64,000 nt of DNA. It comes from Nostoc piscinale CENA21 (lineage in GTDB: Bacteria; Cyanobacteriota; Cyanobacteriia; Cyanobacteriales; Nostocaceae). Location of the stretch: positions 5,134,158 to 5,198,157 of the forward strand of contig NZ_CP012036.1 of the NCBI RefSeq assembly GCF_001298445.1, written 5' to 3'. The notes under the pieces are model-generated. The model saw only the letters and a program-made list of their open reading frames with translations, made no database searches and was not told where the DNA came from. The first letter of the stretch is position 1. Each line of letters starts with the position of its first letter. Positions 34,954 to 42,586 of the stretch are shown here, in pieces. Position numbers and translations under genes: made by a program.

Positions 34954-36198
34954 TTATACCTCTGATAACCCAAAATTTCTTTTCTCCGTTGTAACTATCC
35001 AACGGGGCCAAAATGGGTCATGTCCTGGTAAAACTCTTTGAAGTTCCTGATGGATTTGTGTTGGTCTTCTCAAGTGTTCTGGAAACGCATTCATATCATC
35101 ATTACGCATCCAAGCCTCTGCTGCTTCAATTGCGATTTCTGCTTCTTTGGAACGGGCTTGTTTGAGACCAAAAATTTCTGAGGTTAACCATCCAACTGTA
35201 TCCCCTTGTTTTGACCAAGGTACTTCATCAAGGCTAACTTCTCTATCTTGTAATTTAAATAAAAATAGTTGATCTTCTTGCTCATTAAAATTTGGCTCTA
35301 AGGAAGCAAGAACAAGTGGAGAATGAGTAGTTACTAAAGCCTGGATCTTCATCCTGGGTTGTAATTCTTTCACTACAGCTAAAATAGCTGGTAAAATCAC
35401 TCTCTGCCAACGAGGATGTAAATGAGATTCAATTTCATCAATTAGTAAAACTATCTGATTTACTGGCTTTTGTTGCCGTAATTCAGCAGCTTTTTTATGT
35501 TCGTACCAAGTCCACACTAGTAAATAAGCTAGTCCCAAAATACGCTTCATTCCGGCTGATGTTTGAGTGACAGGAACATTCCCGTAAGGTAGGTTAACTG
35601 TAGGAATATCGCGCACATCTTCAATAGAAACTCGCGTTGGCTCTCCCACTTCTATCCATTCTGAAGGGTGAGGTGCAAGTTTTTTAATAACATTAGAAAA
35701 TAGTTGAAATGGATATTTACTTGGTTGATTTTGCCATGTTACCCAATCTTGAATTAAACCATTGCAAAGAACTTTATTTTTTGATTTTAATCCATTCCAG
35801 AGTGTATTTGGGTTAAAATTATAAGCAATATCGCGTTGACGAGCTGGGTCAAAAACAGAAAAACTACCATCAACCCGTACATAAATAACGACCTCTTTTA
35901 ATAAAGGAGGCATTTGTAAACTACGCCATTTTTGTTCAGAGAAATCAAAGTAACTCCGATATTCTCTTATATCTTTTTTATTGCTAACTATTCCTGTAAT
36001 TTGCGGATTTTCACCTCTAACTTGCTGTGGGTATGCTGGTTGTTCTACCCAATTTGTAGTCATCACCCACCAAGCGATATCTAGTAAAAAACTTTTACCT
36101 AAACCATTATCACCTGTAAATATATTGAGCCTATCGGCAAATGCGACATTAAAGTGGGCAGCAGGGCCAACTTGCTGGAGGTGAAGTTCTTTTAACAT
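34954..36198 (-). CDS. AAA/ABC-type ATPase, PtuA-like (Septu system)
   Basis: 414 residues. Walker A is residues 29-36 (GDNGLGKS), the signature-like region is TQTSAGMKRILGLAYLL, Walker B is VLLIDEIESHLHP and the H-loop lies in VTTHSPLVLASLE. This is the OLD/RecF-like ATPase fold of PtuA. In Septu the ATPase senses phage infection, probably through nucleotide binding, and controls an HNH nuclease; here that nuclease is the adjacent gene. It is the first gene of the pair. Confidence 0.8.
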   Translation of the reverse strand: MLKELHLQQVGPAAHFNVAFADRLNIFTGDNGLGKSFLLDIAWWVMTTNWVEQPAYPQQVRGENPQITGIVSNKKDIREYRSYFDFSEQKWRSLQMPPLLKEVVIYVRVDGSFSVFDPARQRDIAYNFNPNTLWNGLKSKNKVLCNGLIQDWVTWQNQPSKYPFQLFSNVIKKLAPHPSEWIEVGEPTRVSIEDVRDIPTVNLPYGNVPVTQTSAGMKRILGLAYLLVWTWYEHKKAAELRQQKPVNQIVLLIDEIESHLHPRWQRVILPAILAVVKELQPRMKIQALVTTHSPLVLASLEPNFNEQEDQLFLFKLQDREVSLDEVPWSKQGDTVGWLTSEIFGLKQARSKEAEIAIEAAEAWMRNDDMNAFPEHLRRPTQIHQELQRVLPGHDPFWPRWIVTTEKRNFGLSEV

Positions 36199-36343
36199 TT
36201 TGCTCTCCTAAACACTTTTATACTTATCAAATAACCTCTTATAAATTAGATAACCTTACTTTAATTATTAACATTATTTCTTTAACTGCGCTTTTAGATA
36301 AATTTAGTTAATTACACATATAAATTTTATGGAACTAGCTATT

Positions 36344-37196
36344 TTATCGTTTGAAAAATAACAATATTCCGTGCGGATAATTCGTACATTCATCTTCATT
36401 AAGATTAGAATGTTGCGATTCATATCCTTGTAAATCTTGACTAGTAAGTGAGTACACATCGCTGGTTATAAGTTGATATCCTTGAGTTTTAAGATATCCA
36501 ACTAACTTATCAGGGATTATATGGGAGGCACCATATGTTGGTAATAAATTATGTGCAATTTTATCTTCATCTGAAATATCTAATCTAACAATACCTGTAC
36601 GACAAAATAGATTAAAATCAATTGGTTCAACCAAACTACTTGTAATAATTTCAATTGATTTTACTTCCTCAGCTAACTGATTTGTACTTGCAAAATTCCG
36701 CGACCACGGGTTTCCAATTAAAAATAGCCGCACTGACATCGCCTCTGGTTGCACATTCACTATATCGAGTAACAACCGCATAACGGCATCCGGTTGTAAA
36801 TAATCTAACACTCCATGTACTGAAACTAACCGTAATGTTTTAGGAGCGTAAAGTTTTGTCAGTTCTAGTTCTGCTAGATTGCGATCGCAAAAATAATTTA
36901 ACTGTAGATTTGGGTATTGGCTGCGTAAAGCTAAAAACTTTTCTGGCGGATTAGTAGCAATGTCGTAACAGTCGATAGTCGGAAGTTGGTAGCGCGTTAA
37001 GTCAACTCCTTCAAAACCAAAAAAAAACTTCACGTTCGGCAAAACCTGCACCCAAAATAGCTACACTACCACCTTTACCTGAAAGAATGGCTTCCCAAGT
37101 AAGGGGATAAACATTAGGAGTAAGTTCTAAAAGCCTAGCTTTACTAATCTCTAGAATATTGCCACTGCCCTTATTTTCTAGGAATCTTACTGCCAT
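36344..37196 (-). CDS. Rossmann/methyltransferase-like protein, frameshifted at an A9 run
   Basis: Two overlapping frames (37011-37196 and 36344-37051) join when one base is removed from the homopolymer at 37019-37027: GGSVAILGAGFAEREVFFGF and FEGVDLTRYQLPTIDCYDIA, followed by LRLVSVHGVLDYLQPDAVMR. The Gly-rich loop ILGAGFAERE followed by an acidic strand end and the LVSVHGVLDYL strand fit a class I SAM-methyltransferase or another Rossmann fold. The catalytic motif is not evident. Total about 284 residues. The function is unknown; it lies beside the defence pair. Confidence 0.6.
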
Positions 37197-37210
37197 AAAA
37201 CCTCACTATA

Positions 37211-38032
37211 TTATGAAACAACCTTGGGACGACTGATGGGTGTAATATCCTTACCTTCGCCCAAACGGTACACTTCCCTGTACCCGCCTATATCAATCTC
37301 AAAAAACCTATAGCTCGTAGTAAACTGTGCCCATACTGCTAAAGGATTAGTCTTAGGCAGATTTGTCGTTGCCTGGTAAGTGATTTCAAAACCTGTGCTA
37401 CCATCTTGCTTAAACTTCTGTATAAAAATCTGGTAGTCTCTAGCGTGCCAAAAATCTGTGGTTCGACGACGCACCACATCTTGTGAGTCAGAACTCATTG
37501 CCCGTGCTGCTGATGCAGACACGATCAATTGAAAATTGTCAGACATTCGTGTTAAAGCAAGTTTCTTTTCTGGGTTTGAAAATACTTCATCAACAATTGG
37601 TCTGAGTTCAGGGTACAAAAAAGTTTCGGCAATGTAAAAGCCTGGAGATTCGTAGATATTATCCTCAAAGTAGCGATGCCTGCGGCGGGCGTAGCCATCG
37701 CTTCCGGCCAGTCCATTAGATTCAAGACGAACCGACTTTTGTAAGCTTGCAAAAATTAAGTCTTCGTATAACTTCTGCTGCGATGCTGGCGTTGCTGCAA
37801 GAATTTTGAATGCAGCCCCACGCATCCCCTGAATTCCAATCAAAGCACAGGTACAGTTGAGAGACGCTGCCCACGTCGCTAGAAATTTTCGATAGTTAGT
37901 ATAAAGTATTAATGCTTCCTGATAGTCAGGAGCTTTAATTTTGAGTAAATGCTTTACTGGGTTCGGCTTAATCTCCCATCCAGGTCTAGATAATAAAGTC
38001 CACAATGTTGAGGAATCTTCAATGGCATCCAT
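37211..38032 (-). CDS. Island protein of unknown function with a repeat-derived insertion
   Basis: About 273 residues from the ATG at 38032, which has a GGGGAT ribosome-binding sequence (a TTG at 38062 overlapping the upstream gene is possible). Segments include SRPGWEIKPNPVKHLLKIKA, TWAASLNCTCALIGIQGMRG and ESPGFYIAETFLYPELRPI; no motif identifies it. A GC-rich stretch at about 37674-37715, encoding AGSDGYARRRHR, looks like an inserted dispersed repeat that kept the frame. The gene follows that for the RHH-repeat protein with a 4-base gap or overlap. Confidence 0.55.
   Translation of the reverse strand: MDAIEDSSTLWTLLSRPGWEIKPNPVKHLLKIKAPDYQEALILYTNYRKFLATWAASLNCTCALIGIQGMRGAAFKILAATPASQQKLYEDLIFASLQKSVRLESNGLAGSDGYARRRHRYFEDNIYESPGFYIAETFLYPELRPIVDEVFSNPEKKLALTRMSDNFQLIVSASAARAMSSDSQDVVRRRTTDFWHARDYQIFIQKFKQDGSTGFEITYQATTNLPKTNPLAVWAQFTTSYRFFEIDIGGYREVYRLGEGKDITPISRPKVVS
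37674..37715. repeat. GC-rich dispersed repeat inside a coding sequence
   Basis: An AT-poor block with CTGCGGCGGGCG and CGCTTCCGGCC words interrupts the gene at 37211-38032 without breaking its frame, adding about 14 basic residues. Compare the blocks at 5745-5790 and 13359-13406. Borders are estimated from base composition. Confidence 0.5.
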
Positions 38033-38052
38033 GCATTTATCCCCGAAGCTTA

Positions 38053-38994
38053 TTAATGACAATTATTTGTCTGTCCGTTCCTATCAAATCTCATACGGGA
38101 TATGAGTTCCTTCAGATGCGCTGGGTCTACACCAAACCTATGAGCGATGTCATACTCCTCATCTTCTGTTGGCGGTGCATTTAGTGTCAGTAAATGCTCC
38201 AAAAACGGTTGTGACCCCCCTAAAGGCAAACCATCATCTGTAAAAGGTAACCTATGTTCGTGCATTGGCTCCTCAAATACCGCAGGGCGGGTATTTTGTA
38301 GCCACGCTCCAACCTCACCAGGTTTTGGCGGATCTATCCCCAATCGCTCACATTCTTCTAATAACTCATTTGATAATTGCGATTCTACTGTAGACAGGCT
38401 GCGCGATCGCTCCACCAAATCTTGTAACCATTCCTGTATTCCTGTCTCTGGTAACTGCAAACCCAGCGTCTGACAAGCAGCTACAAACTCTTGCCCAATA
38501 ATAGCTTCCCGATGCAAATTCCTCAAAAATGCAGCATACTCATCTTCTGATAGTACATTAAGCTGCTGCTGAAAAAACTTCTGAATTTCTCGACTTAAGC
38601 GAAATATACGTGATGCCCGAAAATCATTATCTTTCTTAATCCCCTCAATATCACCCAAACCAAAAGAGAGATGATCTACAAACCAAACCCCCATCTGACC
38701 CACTTCAGGTACAGGTAAACCCAAGGATTCGCACGCAAATATCAGTTCTATACCTAAAGAGGTATAGCCCGAAAACATTTGCTCCAAATTACCCGGTTGA
38801 GGAACTGGTTTACCACTTTTTTGAGCTAGGTCAACTAAATCCAAACCCAAATCAACTAAACGCCTTAGAGTTTTTGCTAAAGTGCCACCCAATATCGGCA
38901 GTACATCATCTACCTTTTGCCGCACACCGGGTGCAAGGGTAAAGGATACCCGGTCAGTATCCCCTCCAGAAAAGCGTTCGCGCTGATTTGACAC
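38053..38994 (-). CDS. RHH-type plasmid protein with four GLxxPxxGxxxxWL repeats
   Basis: 313 residues. The N-terminus (RVSFTLAPGVRQKVDDVLPI followed by AKTLRRLVDLGLDL) resembles a ribbon-helix-helix DNA-binding domain. Four short repeats follow: KPVPQPGNLEQMF, LGLPVPEVGQMGVWF, LGLQLPETGIQEWL and LGIDPPKPGEVGAWL. The C-terminus has HRFGVDPAHLKELISRM. It starts with GTG at 38994. The divergent upstream region contains a 38-base palindrome that it probably binds. The architecture suggests a partition or copy-control regulator, but the family is not recognised. Confidence 0.6.
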   Translation of the reverse strand: MSNQRERFSGGDTDRVSFTLAPGVRQKVDDVLPILGGTLAKTLRRLVDLGLDLVDLAQKSGKPVPQPGNLEQMFSGYTSLGIELIFACESLGLPVPEVGQMGVWFVDHLSFGLGDIEGIKKDNDFRASRIFRLSREIQKFFQQQLNVLSEDEYAAFLRNLHREAIIGQEFVAACQTLGLQLPETGIQEWLQDLVERSRSLSTVESQLSNELLEECERLGIDPPKPGEVGAWLQNTRPAVFEEPMHEHRLPFTDDGLPLGGSQPFLEHLLTLNAPPTEDEEYDIAHRFGVDPAHLKELISRMRFDRNGQTNNCH

Positions 38995-39135
38995 ACGTTT
39001 TTTTGAACTTGGTTTATCTAGGTTTCTCTTAAGTTTATAGAAACAACAGGGTGTTTAGTTACAAATATTAACTTTTATATCAAAACCCATATCACTACAA
39101 CAACTAAATGACTTGCCCTCAATAAACCCTTTGAA

Positions 39136-39204
39136 TTTAGTGATGTACTAAATTAAATTAGTGCATCACTAAATATTAAATAATATTAAGTTAATACATC
39201 ACTA
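39136..39204. promoter_or_regulatory. Palindromic operator/iteron cluster between divergent genes
   Basis: TTTAGTGATG (39136-39145) and CATCACTAAA (39164-39173) form a perfect ten-base inverted repeat around AT-rich spacer, giving an imperfect 38-base palindrome; a third partial copy, TTAATACATCACTAA, follows at 39191-39205. The sites lie between the minus-strand RHH protein gene and the plus-strand HTH gene, so they probably bind one or both of those proteins and control both promoters or a replication or partition function. Confidence 0.65.
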
Positions 39205-39301
39205 ACTTTGCGAATCGGTAAACTTTACCTAAAAAGCACAAAACAAGGGCTTGAGATAAATCAAGCTAATTCGGTAAAAAATCCTGTAAGAGCTAATAAA
39301 G

Positions 39302-39892
39302 ATGCAAAAGAACTACAAAGTGGTAGAAATACTACCAAAGCAAGGATTAGAACCCAGACAATTTCTACGCTACTGCTTCGGTATAGCCGAACTCAGCCCC
39401 CCCGAACTTCTCGAAGAAGAAACAGACTCGCAATACCGCAAAAAATGTATCACTGTACTATGTGCAGTCTTAGGTGTACAAAGACCGACAGTTCGTAAGT
39501 GGGGAAGCGATCTCAACTTTGACGGAATACCCAACTACTGCAAAATTTCACTTGCTTACATTCACGCCGCCGAAATCGTACCAAACCAGCTAAATAGCAT
39601 CTTGACAGGAGAATACAACGCACCGGAAGTAAATGCTCAAACCTTTCTAGAGAAAATACTCCTTGAAGGGTTAACTGAACAGCAAAGACTGCAAACTGTT
39701 TCCCACGCCAATTTTCGTGCAACTTGTGTCAAAACCCTCACGCAAGTATTACATATTGGCACCAAATCAGTTCAAGATTGGGGTCAGGATATGTCGTTTC
39801 ACAAAATGCCCAAAATTCACAAGCACACCTTGGGCTATGCTTTGGCTGCTATCTCCAAATCATCAAAAGCTTGGGACAAACAAGCAGCCTGA
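39302..39892 (+). CDS. Duplicated HTH-like DNA-binding protein
   Basis: 196 residues with an internal duplication. Unit 1 has RKKCITVLCAVLGVQRPTVR followed by KWGSDLNFDGIP and HAAEI; unit 2 has RATCVKTLTQVLHIGTKSVQ followed by DWGQDMSFHKMP and LAAIS. Each unit is a helix-turn-helix (VLGVQRPTVRKWG and VLHIGTKSVQDWG). It is transcribed away from the operator cluster. A plasmid-type regulator is the best guess; the family is not recognised. Confidence 0.6.
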   Translation: MQKNYKVVEILPKQGLEPRQFLRYCFGIAELSPPELLEEETDSQYRKKCITVLCAVLGVQRPTVRKWGSDLNFDGIPNYCKISLAYIHAAEIVPNQLNSILTGEYNAPEVNAQTFLEKILLEGLTEQQRLQTVSHANFRATCVKTLTQVLHIGTKSVQDWGQDMSFHKMPKIHKHTLGYALAAISKSSKAWDKQAA

Positions 39893-39964
39893 ATTATTTG
39901 CAGTGAATTAAATAGGTAAGTGGTCTTTTAAGACCAACGAAATTAATGCAAAGAGAATTTTATC

Positions 39965-41074
39965 ATGCCAGGAACTATCACATCAATCTCTTATCTCCAA
40001 AAACATCAATTAGATCCGAATCCAACCGCACATATCGAAACCAGCAGTCTAGAATATTTGCACGCCGCTTTCCTACTCTACGAATACAAAACCACCTACA
40101 ACAAGAAAGAATACCGAACCTTGCTCGATACATACGGTTGGGATAAAGGAAGTTCTGAGGAAAAACGAGCGCTCAAAATAGCCGAAAACTTCCAAGAATT
40201 TTTAACTTGTCCTCAACACCTAGCCGCAATTCCAGTAACAATACTTCTCAGGCTGTGTTCTCCTCAATACAAGCCAATCATCACTCAGCTACAAGATTAC
40301 CCAATTGGGGGATTGACCTGCAAACTGGTACTGGAGTTAATCGAAGAGAGGAAAGCCCTCCTTAAAACCCAAAAGCAGGAACAACAAAAGCAGATATCAA
40401 TCTGGCGCAGAACTCCAAAAGGCGATCGCTACTGTCAATTCCCTCCTCAGTGGGAAGAAGACCACCAAACAGGGGTACTCACACAGGAATTAATTGACGG
40501 ATATGGACTACTCCCTCAGCAAATTCTCCGCGAAGCGATCGCAGACTATCACGCCAAAATTAAATCCCAAGAAAAAGAGCAGCCCCAGGAAGAGACTGCT
40601 GAATTTGAAGTGGTTCAGTCGAGTATGCTTCCACAATTAGAAACATCCCCAACAGAGAGCGAAAAAGCTATAGAAGTTAACTCCAGGCTAAAACAAAACG
40701 AACAAACCAGCACCAGTAACGCTACAGAACAGCAGTCAGTTGGGGAAGAAGTGTTAATGCTGGCAGAAAAACTCAAATCAGCTACCAGTTATTATCAAAT
40801 TAGAAGTGCTATCTACAGGCATCTGGCTGTTAAAGATGAAGCTTGGAAGCAGCTTTTTCCAGAAGTTCAGTTAAGAATTGAAAAATTGTTGCCCCAGGAA
40901 GTATTAGCTCTAACAACAGCCAGAGAAGCAGGTTTAATTATTGACTACTATGAGTTAGAAACTGGCTGGTTTCAAGTATTTATTGCAGGTGAAGATAAGC
41001 CTGTAAGCATTAGTAAATCAAATGTAATTAGTTGGGTACAAGAACAAGAAAGACTCAACTGCGTAACTACGTAA
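39965..41074 (+). CDS. Island protein of unknown function (369 residues)
   Basis: Helical N-terminal domain (SSLEYLHAAFLLYEYKTTYN, GWDKGSSEEKRALKIAENF), a region resembling an HTH fold (GLTCKLVLELIEERK), a mid-part with GDRYCQFPPQWEEDHQTG, a low-complexity Glu/Gln/Ser linker (about 200-265) and a C-terminal domain (IRSAIYRHLAVKDEAWKQL) ending WFQVFIAGEDKPVSISKSNV. It starts 72 bases after the duplicated-HTH gene, so they may be co-transcribed. No enzymatic motif seen. Confidence 0.6.
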   Translation: MPGTITSISYLQKHQLDPNPTAHIETSSLEYLHAAFLLYEYKTTYNKKEYRTLLDTYGWDKGSSEEKRALKIAENFQEFLTCPQHLAAIPVTILLRLCSPQYKPIITQLQDYPIGGLTCKLVLELIEERKALLKTQKQEQQKQISIWRRTPKGDRYCQFPPQWEEDHQTGVLTQELIDGYGLLPQQILREAIADYHAKIKSQEKEQPQEETAEFEVVQSSMLPQLETSPTESEKAIEVNSRLKQNEQTSTSNATEQQSVGEEVLMLAEKLKSATSYYQIRSAIYRHLAVKDEAWKQLFPEVQLRIEKLLPQEVLALTTAREAGLIIDYYELETGWFQVFIAGEDKPVSISKSNVISWVQEQERLNCVTT

Positions 41075-41128
41075 ACCACCACAATCAGCTAACGCCTCAG
41101 CTTTCAAAATAATCCCAAAAAAGCATAA

Positions 41129-41461
41129 ATGGAATTGTCAGGAAAGATACCCTCAATTCCTTGCTGCTACATGATTGAGCTATCTCGTCCGTTGGGAAAT
41201 GAGAAACATCAAGCTCGTTATTACTTAGGTTCATGCGCGAACCTCAAGAAAAGATTTCAGCAGCATCTACAAGGATCTGGAGCAGCATTTACTCGTGCTG
41301 CGATAAAACGCGGCATTGAATTCAAAATTGTTTACGTATGGAAAACCTCAAGTAAACAAGAAGCCCGTCAGCTTGAAATTCAACTTAAACGATATAAGAA
41401 CCATGCACAATTATTAAGGAGAGTGCAAAATGCCAAAACGAATTCGACAAAAACTAGGTAG
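41129..41461 (+). CDS. GIY-YIG nuclease-superfamily protein
   Basis: 110 residues of the GIY-YIG fold. CCYMIELSRP supplies the first motif (Tyr in a GIY-like position), followed by RYYLGSCANLKKRFQQHLQG, the YIG strand with the conserved Arg. The usual Glu corresponds to the one in RQLEIQLKRYKNHAQLL. Typical of phage or plasmid-linked nucleases. It overlaps the next gene by 32 bases, indicating co-transcription. Confidence 0.8.
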   Translation: MELSGKIPSIPCCYMIELSRPLGNEKHQARYYLGSCANLKKRFQQHLQGSGAAFTRAAIKRGIEFKIVYVWKTSSKQEARQLEIQLKRYKNHAQLLRRVQNAKTNSTKTR

Positions 41462-41735
41462 ATACCATTTGAGACGTAAGTTAAGTGGGAAAGTTTTGCT
41501 ATCAAAGGTTACAAGCTTTAGTTGCTATCAACAAAACCATCAAGAAAAAACCTGTACAACTGCAAGGAAATTCATTCGCAATAACAATATTCAAACACCA
41601 TGCGTTATCACCGTACTCAAGATATCGGGTAGTGAAGAAAAATTTTTCTTGTCAAACAATGGATTGTTTAGCTATAAATATGCGATTGAAAATCACAACC
41701 TATTCTCACTGGAAATAGCAGACATCGCTAGTTAA
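41430..41735 (+). CDS. Small island protein, unknown function
   Basis: 101 residues starting MPKRIRQKLGRYHLRRKL, with a basic first half and a conserved-looking end VLKISGSEEKFFLSNNGLF and ENHNLFSLEIADIAS. AAGGAGAG lies 6-7 bases upstream of its ATG inside the GIY-YIG gene. Two Cys residues occur (SCYQQ, TCTTARK). Function not recognised. An alternative frame at 41485-41718 reads poorly and was not used. Confidence 0.5.
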   Translation: MPKRIRQKLGRYHLRRKLSGKVLLSKVTSFSCYQQNHQEKTCTTARKFIRNNNIQTPCVITVLKISGSEEKFFLSNNGLFSYKYAIENHNLFSLEIADIAS

Positions 41736-41756
41736 ATCAAAAAATAAATTTTTTAA

Positions 41757-41956
41757 TAGCTGGTCAACTCCAGCAAGCTAAAAATGAACTAGTAAGTGAC
41801 CTCAGCCAGTCAGAAATTTTAGAGATGGTTGCCAATAATATCATCTTGCCTTACTGGTACGAGTATTACAAACCGGATAAAGAAGACCAAGCAATTCTAG
41901 TATCTATCCCATTAATTAAGATTTGTGCTAAAAAGCTTCAGCTTATCGAGAACTAG
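41757..41956 (+). pseudogene. Short open stretch, probably a C-terminal fragment
   Basis: A frame without a good start encodes NELVSDLSQSEILEMVANNI and YYKPDKEDQAILVSIPLIKI, ending at 41956. The sequence looks protein-like (charged helix then hydrophobic strand), but no ATG, GTG or TTG starts it, so it is either a 3' remnant or non-coding. Confidence 0.3.
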
Positions 41957-42136
41957 AAACGAAAGATTAAGCTTTTCTAGCACATTTTACTATAAGAAGT
42001 AGGCATTTTTAGAATAGTGGGATAAGTTCTAAGACTCATCCTTACTGAATCTCGGCACAACAACAGTGTTTGTTAACAAGTCGTATGGAATTATCCCCAA
42101 ATTACGGATAATTATTCGGACGCAGAGTTAGAGCCT

Positions 42137-42391
42137 GTGGAAAAATCAACCCAATCAAGCCAGGCAAAAGTTCAAGAATTGTTACAAGAGTTATACGAAA
42201 TGTTTTGTACGCTAAAATTCCGCCTAAATTCGCAAATCCAACATACAGTGAAGCGTTACTGGTCGAATGCGACCGCCTTTCTCAAAGAATCACTCCGAAC
42301 GAGTAAGAAAATTCAATCTCCGGAGGCTGTATTTGTTGCGGCTTGTAAAGGAGGTAGAAAGCCGGAGTGGTGTGGCACAAGTGAATTCTGA
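42137..42391 (+). CDS. Small hypothetical protein, probably frameshifted near its end
   Basis: 84 residues: VQELLQELYEMFCTLKFRLN and NATAFLKESLRTSKKIQSPE are helical, then the frame ends at CGTSEF. The next frame continues RSGVAQVNSDVSAWFRWARK and stops at 42436, overlapping the following ATG (ATGA), which reads like the natural C-terminus. Function unknown. Confidence 0.45.
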   Translation: MEKSTQSSQAKVQELLQELYEMFCTLKFRLNSQIQHTVKRYWSNATAFLKESLRTSKKIQSPEAVFVAACKGGRKPEWCGTSEF

Positions 42392-42433
42392 TGTAAGCGC
42401 TTGGTTCAGATGGGCACGCAAGCAAAGGATTGC

Positions 42434-42586
42434 ATGACTTACTTGCCTCATTCGTACGAAACGACAGCGGAGATGATGGCCAAATACATTTATGACGTAA
42501 CCAAGAAGCAAGTACCATCTGATTTGCAGCTAAAGGTTGCAGTGTCAGAAACTCCTAATTCTTGGGTAGAGTATGAAGATGACTAA
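42434..42586 (+). pseudogene. queD: C-terminal fragment of QueD (6-carboxytetrahydropterin synthase)
   Basis: The 51 residues read as the C-terminal end of QueD: HSYETTAEMMAKYIYD corresponds to the PTAEN-x-A-x-x-I helix and VAVSETPNSWVEYEDD to the strand with the conserved Glu (WETPTSW in family members). The zinc-binding His residues and catalytic Cys of the N-terminal part are absent. QueD makes a precursor of preQ0, the substrate that DpdA puts into DNA, so a queD relic here fits the locus. The stop overlaps the start of the next gene. Confidence 0.6.

Noticed and set aside
39136..39205. The palindromic repeats as a plasmid replication origin
   Set aside because: Only two and a half sites, no adjacent replication initiator or DnaA boxes; an operator is the simpler reading.
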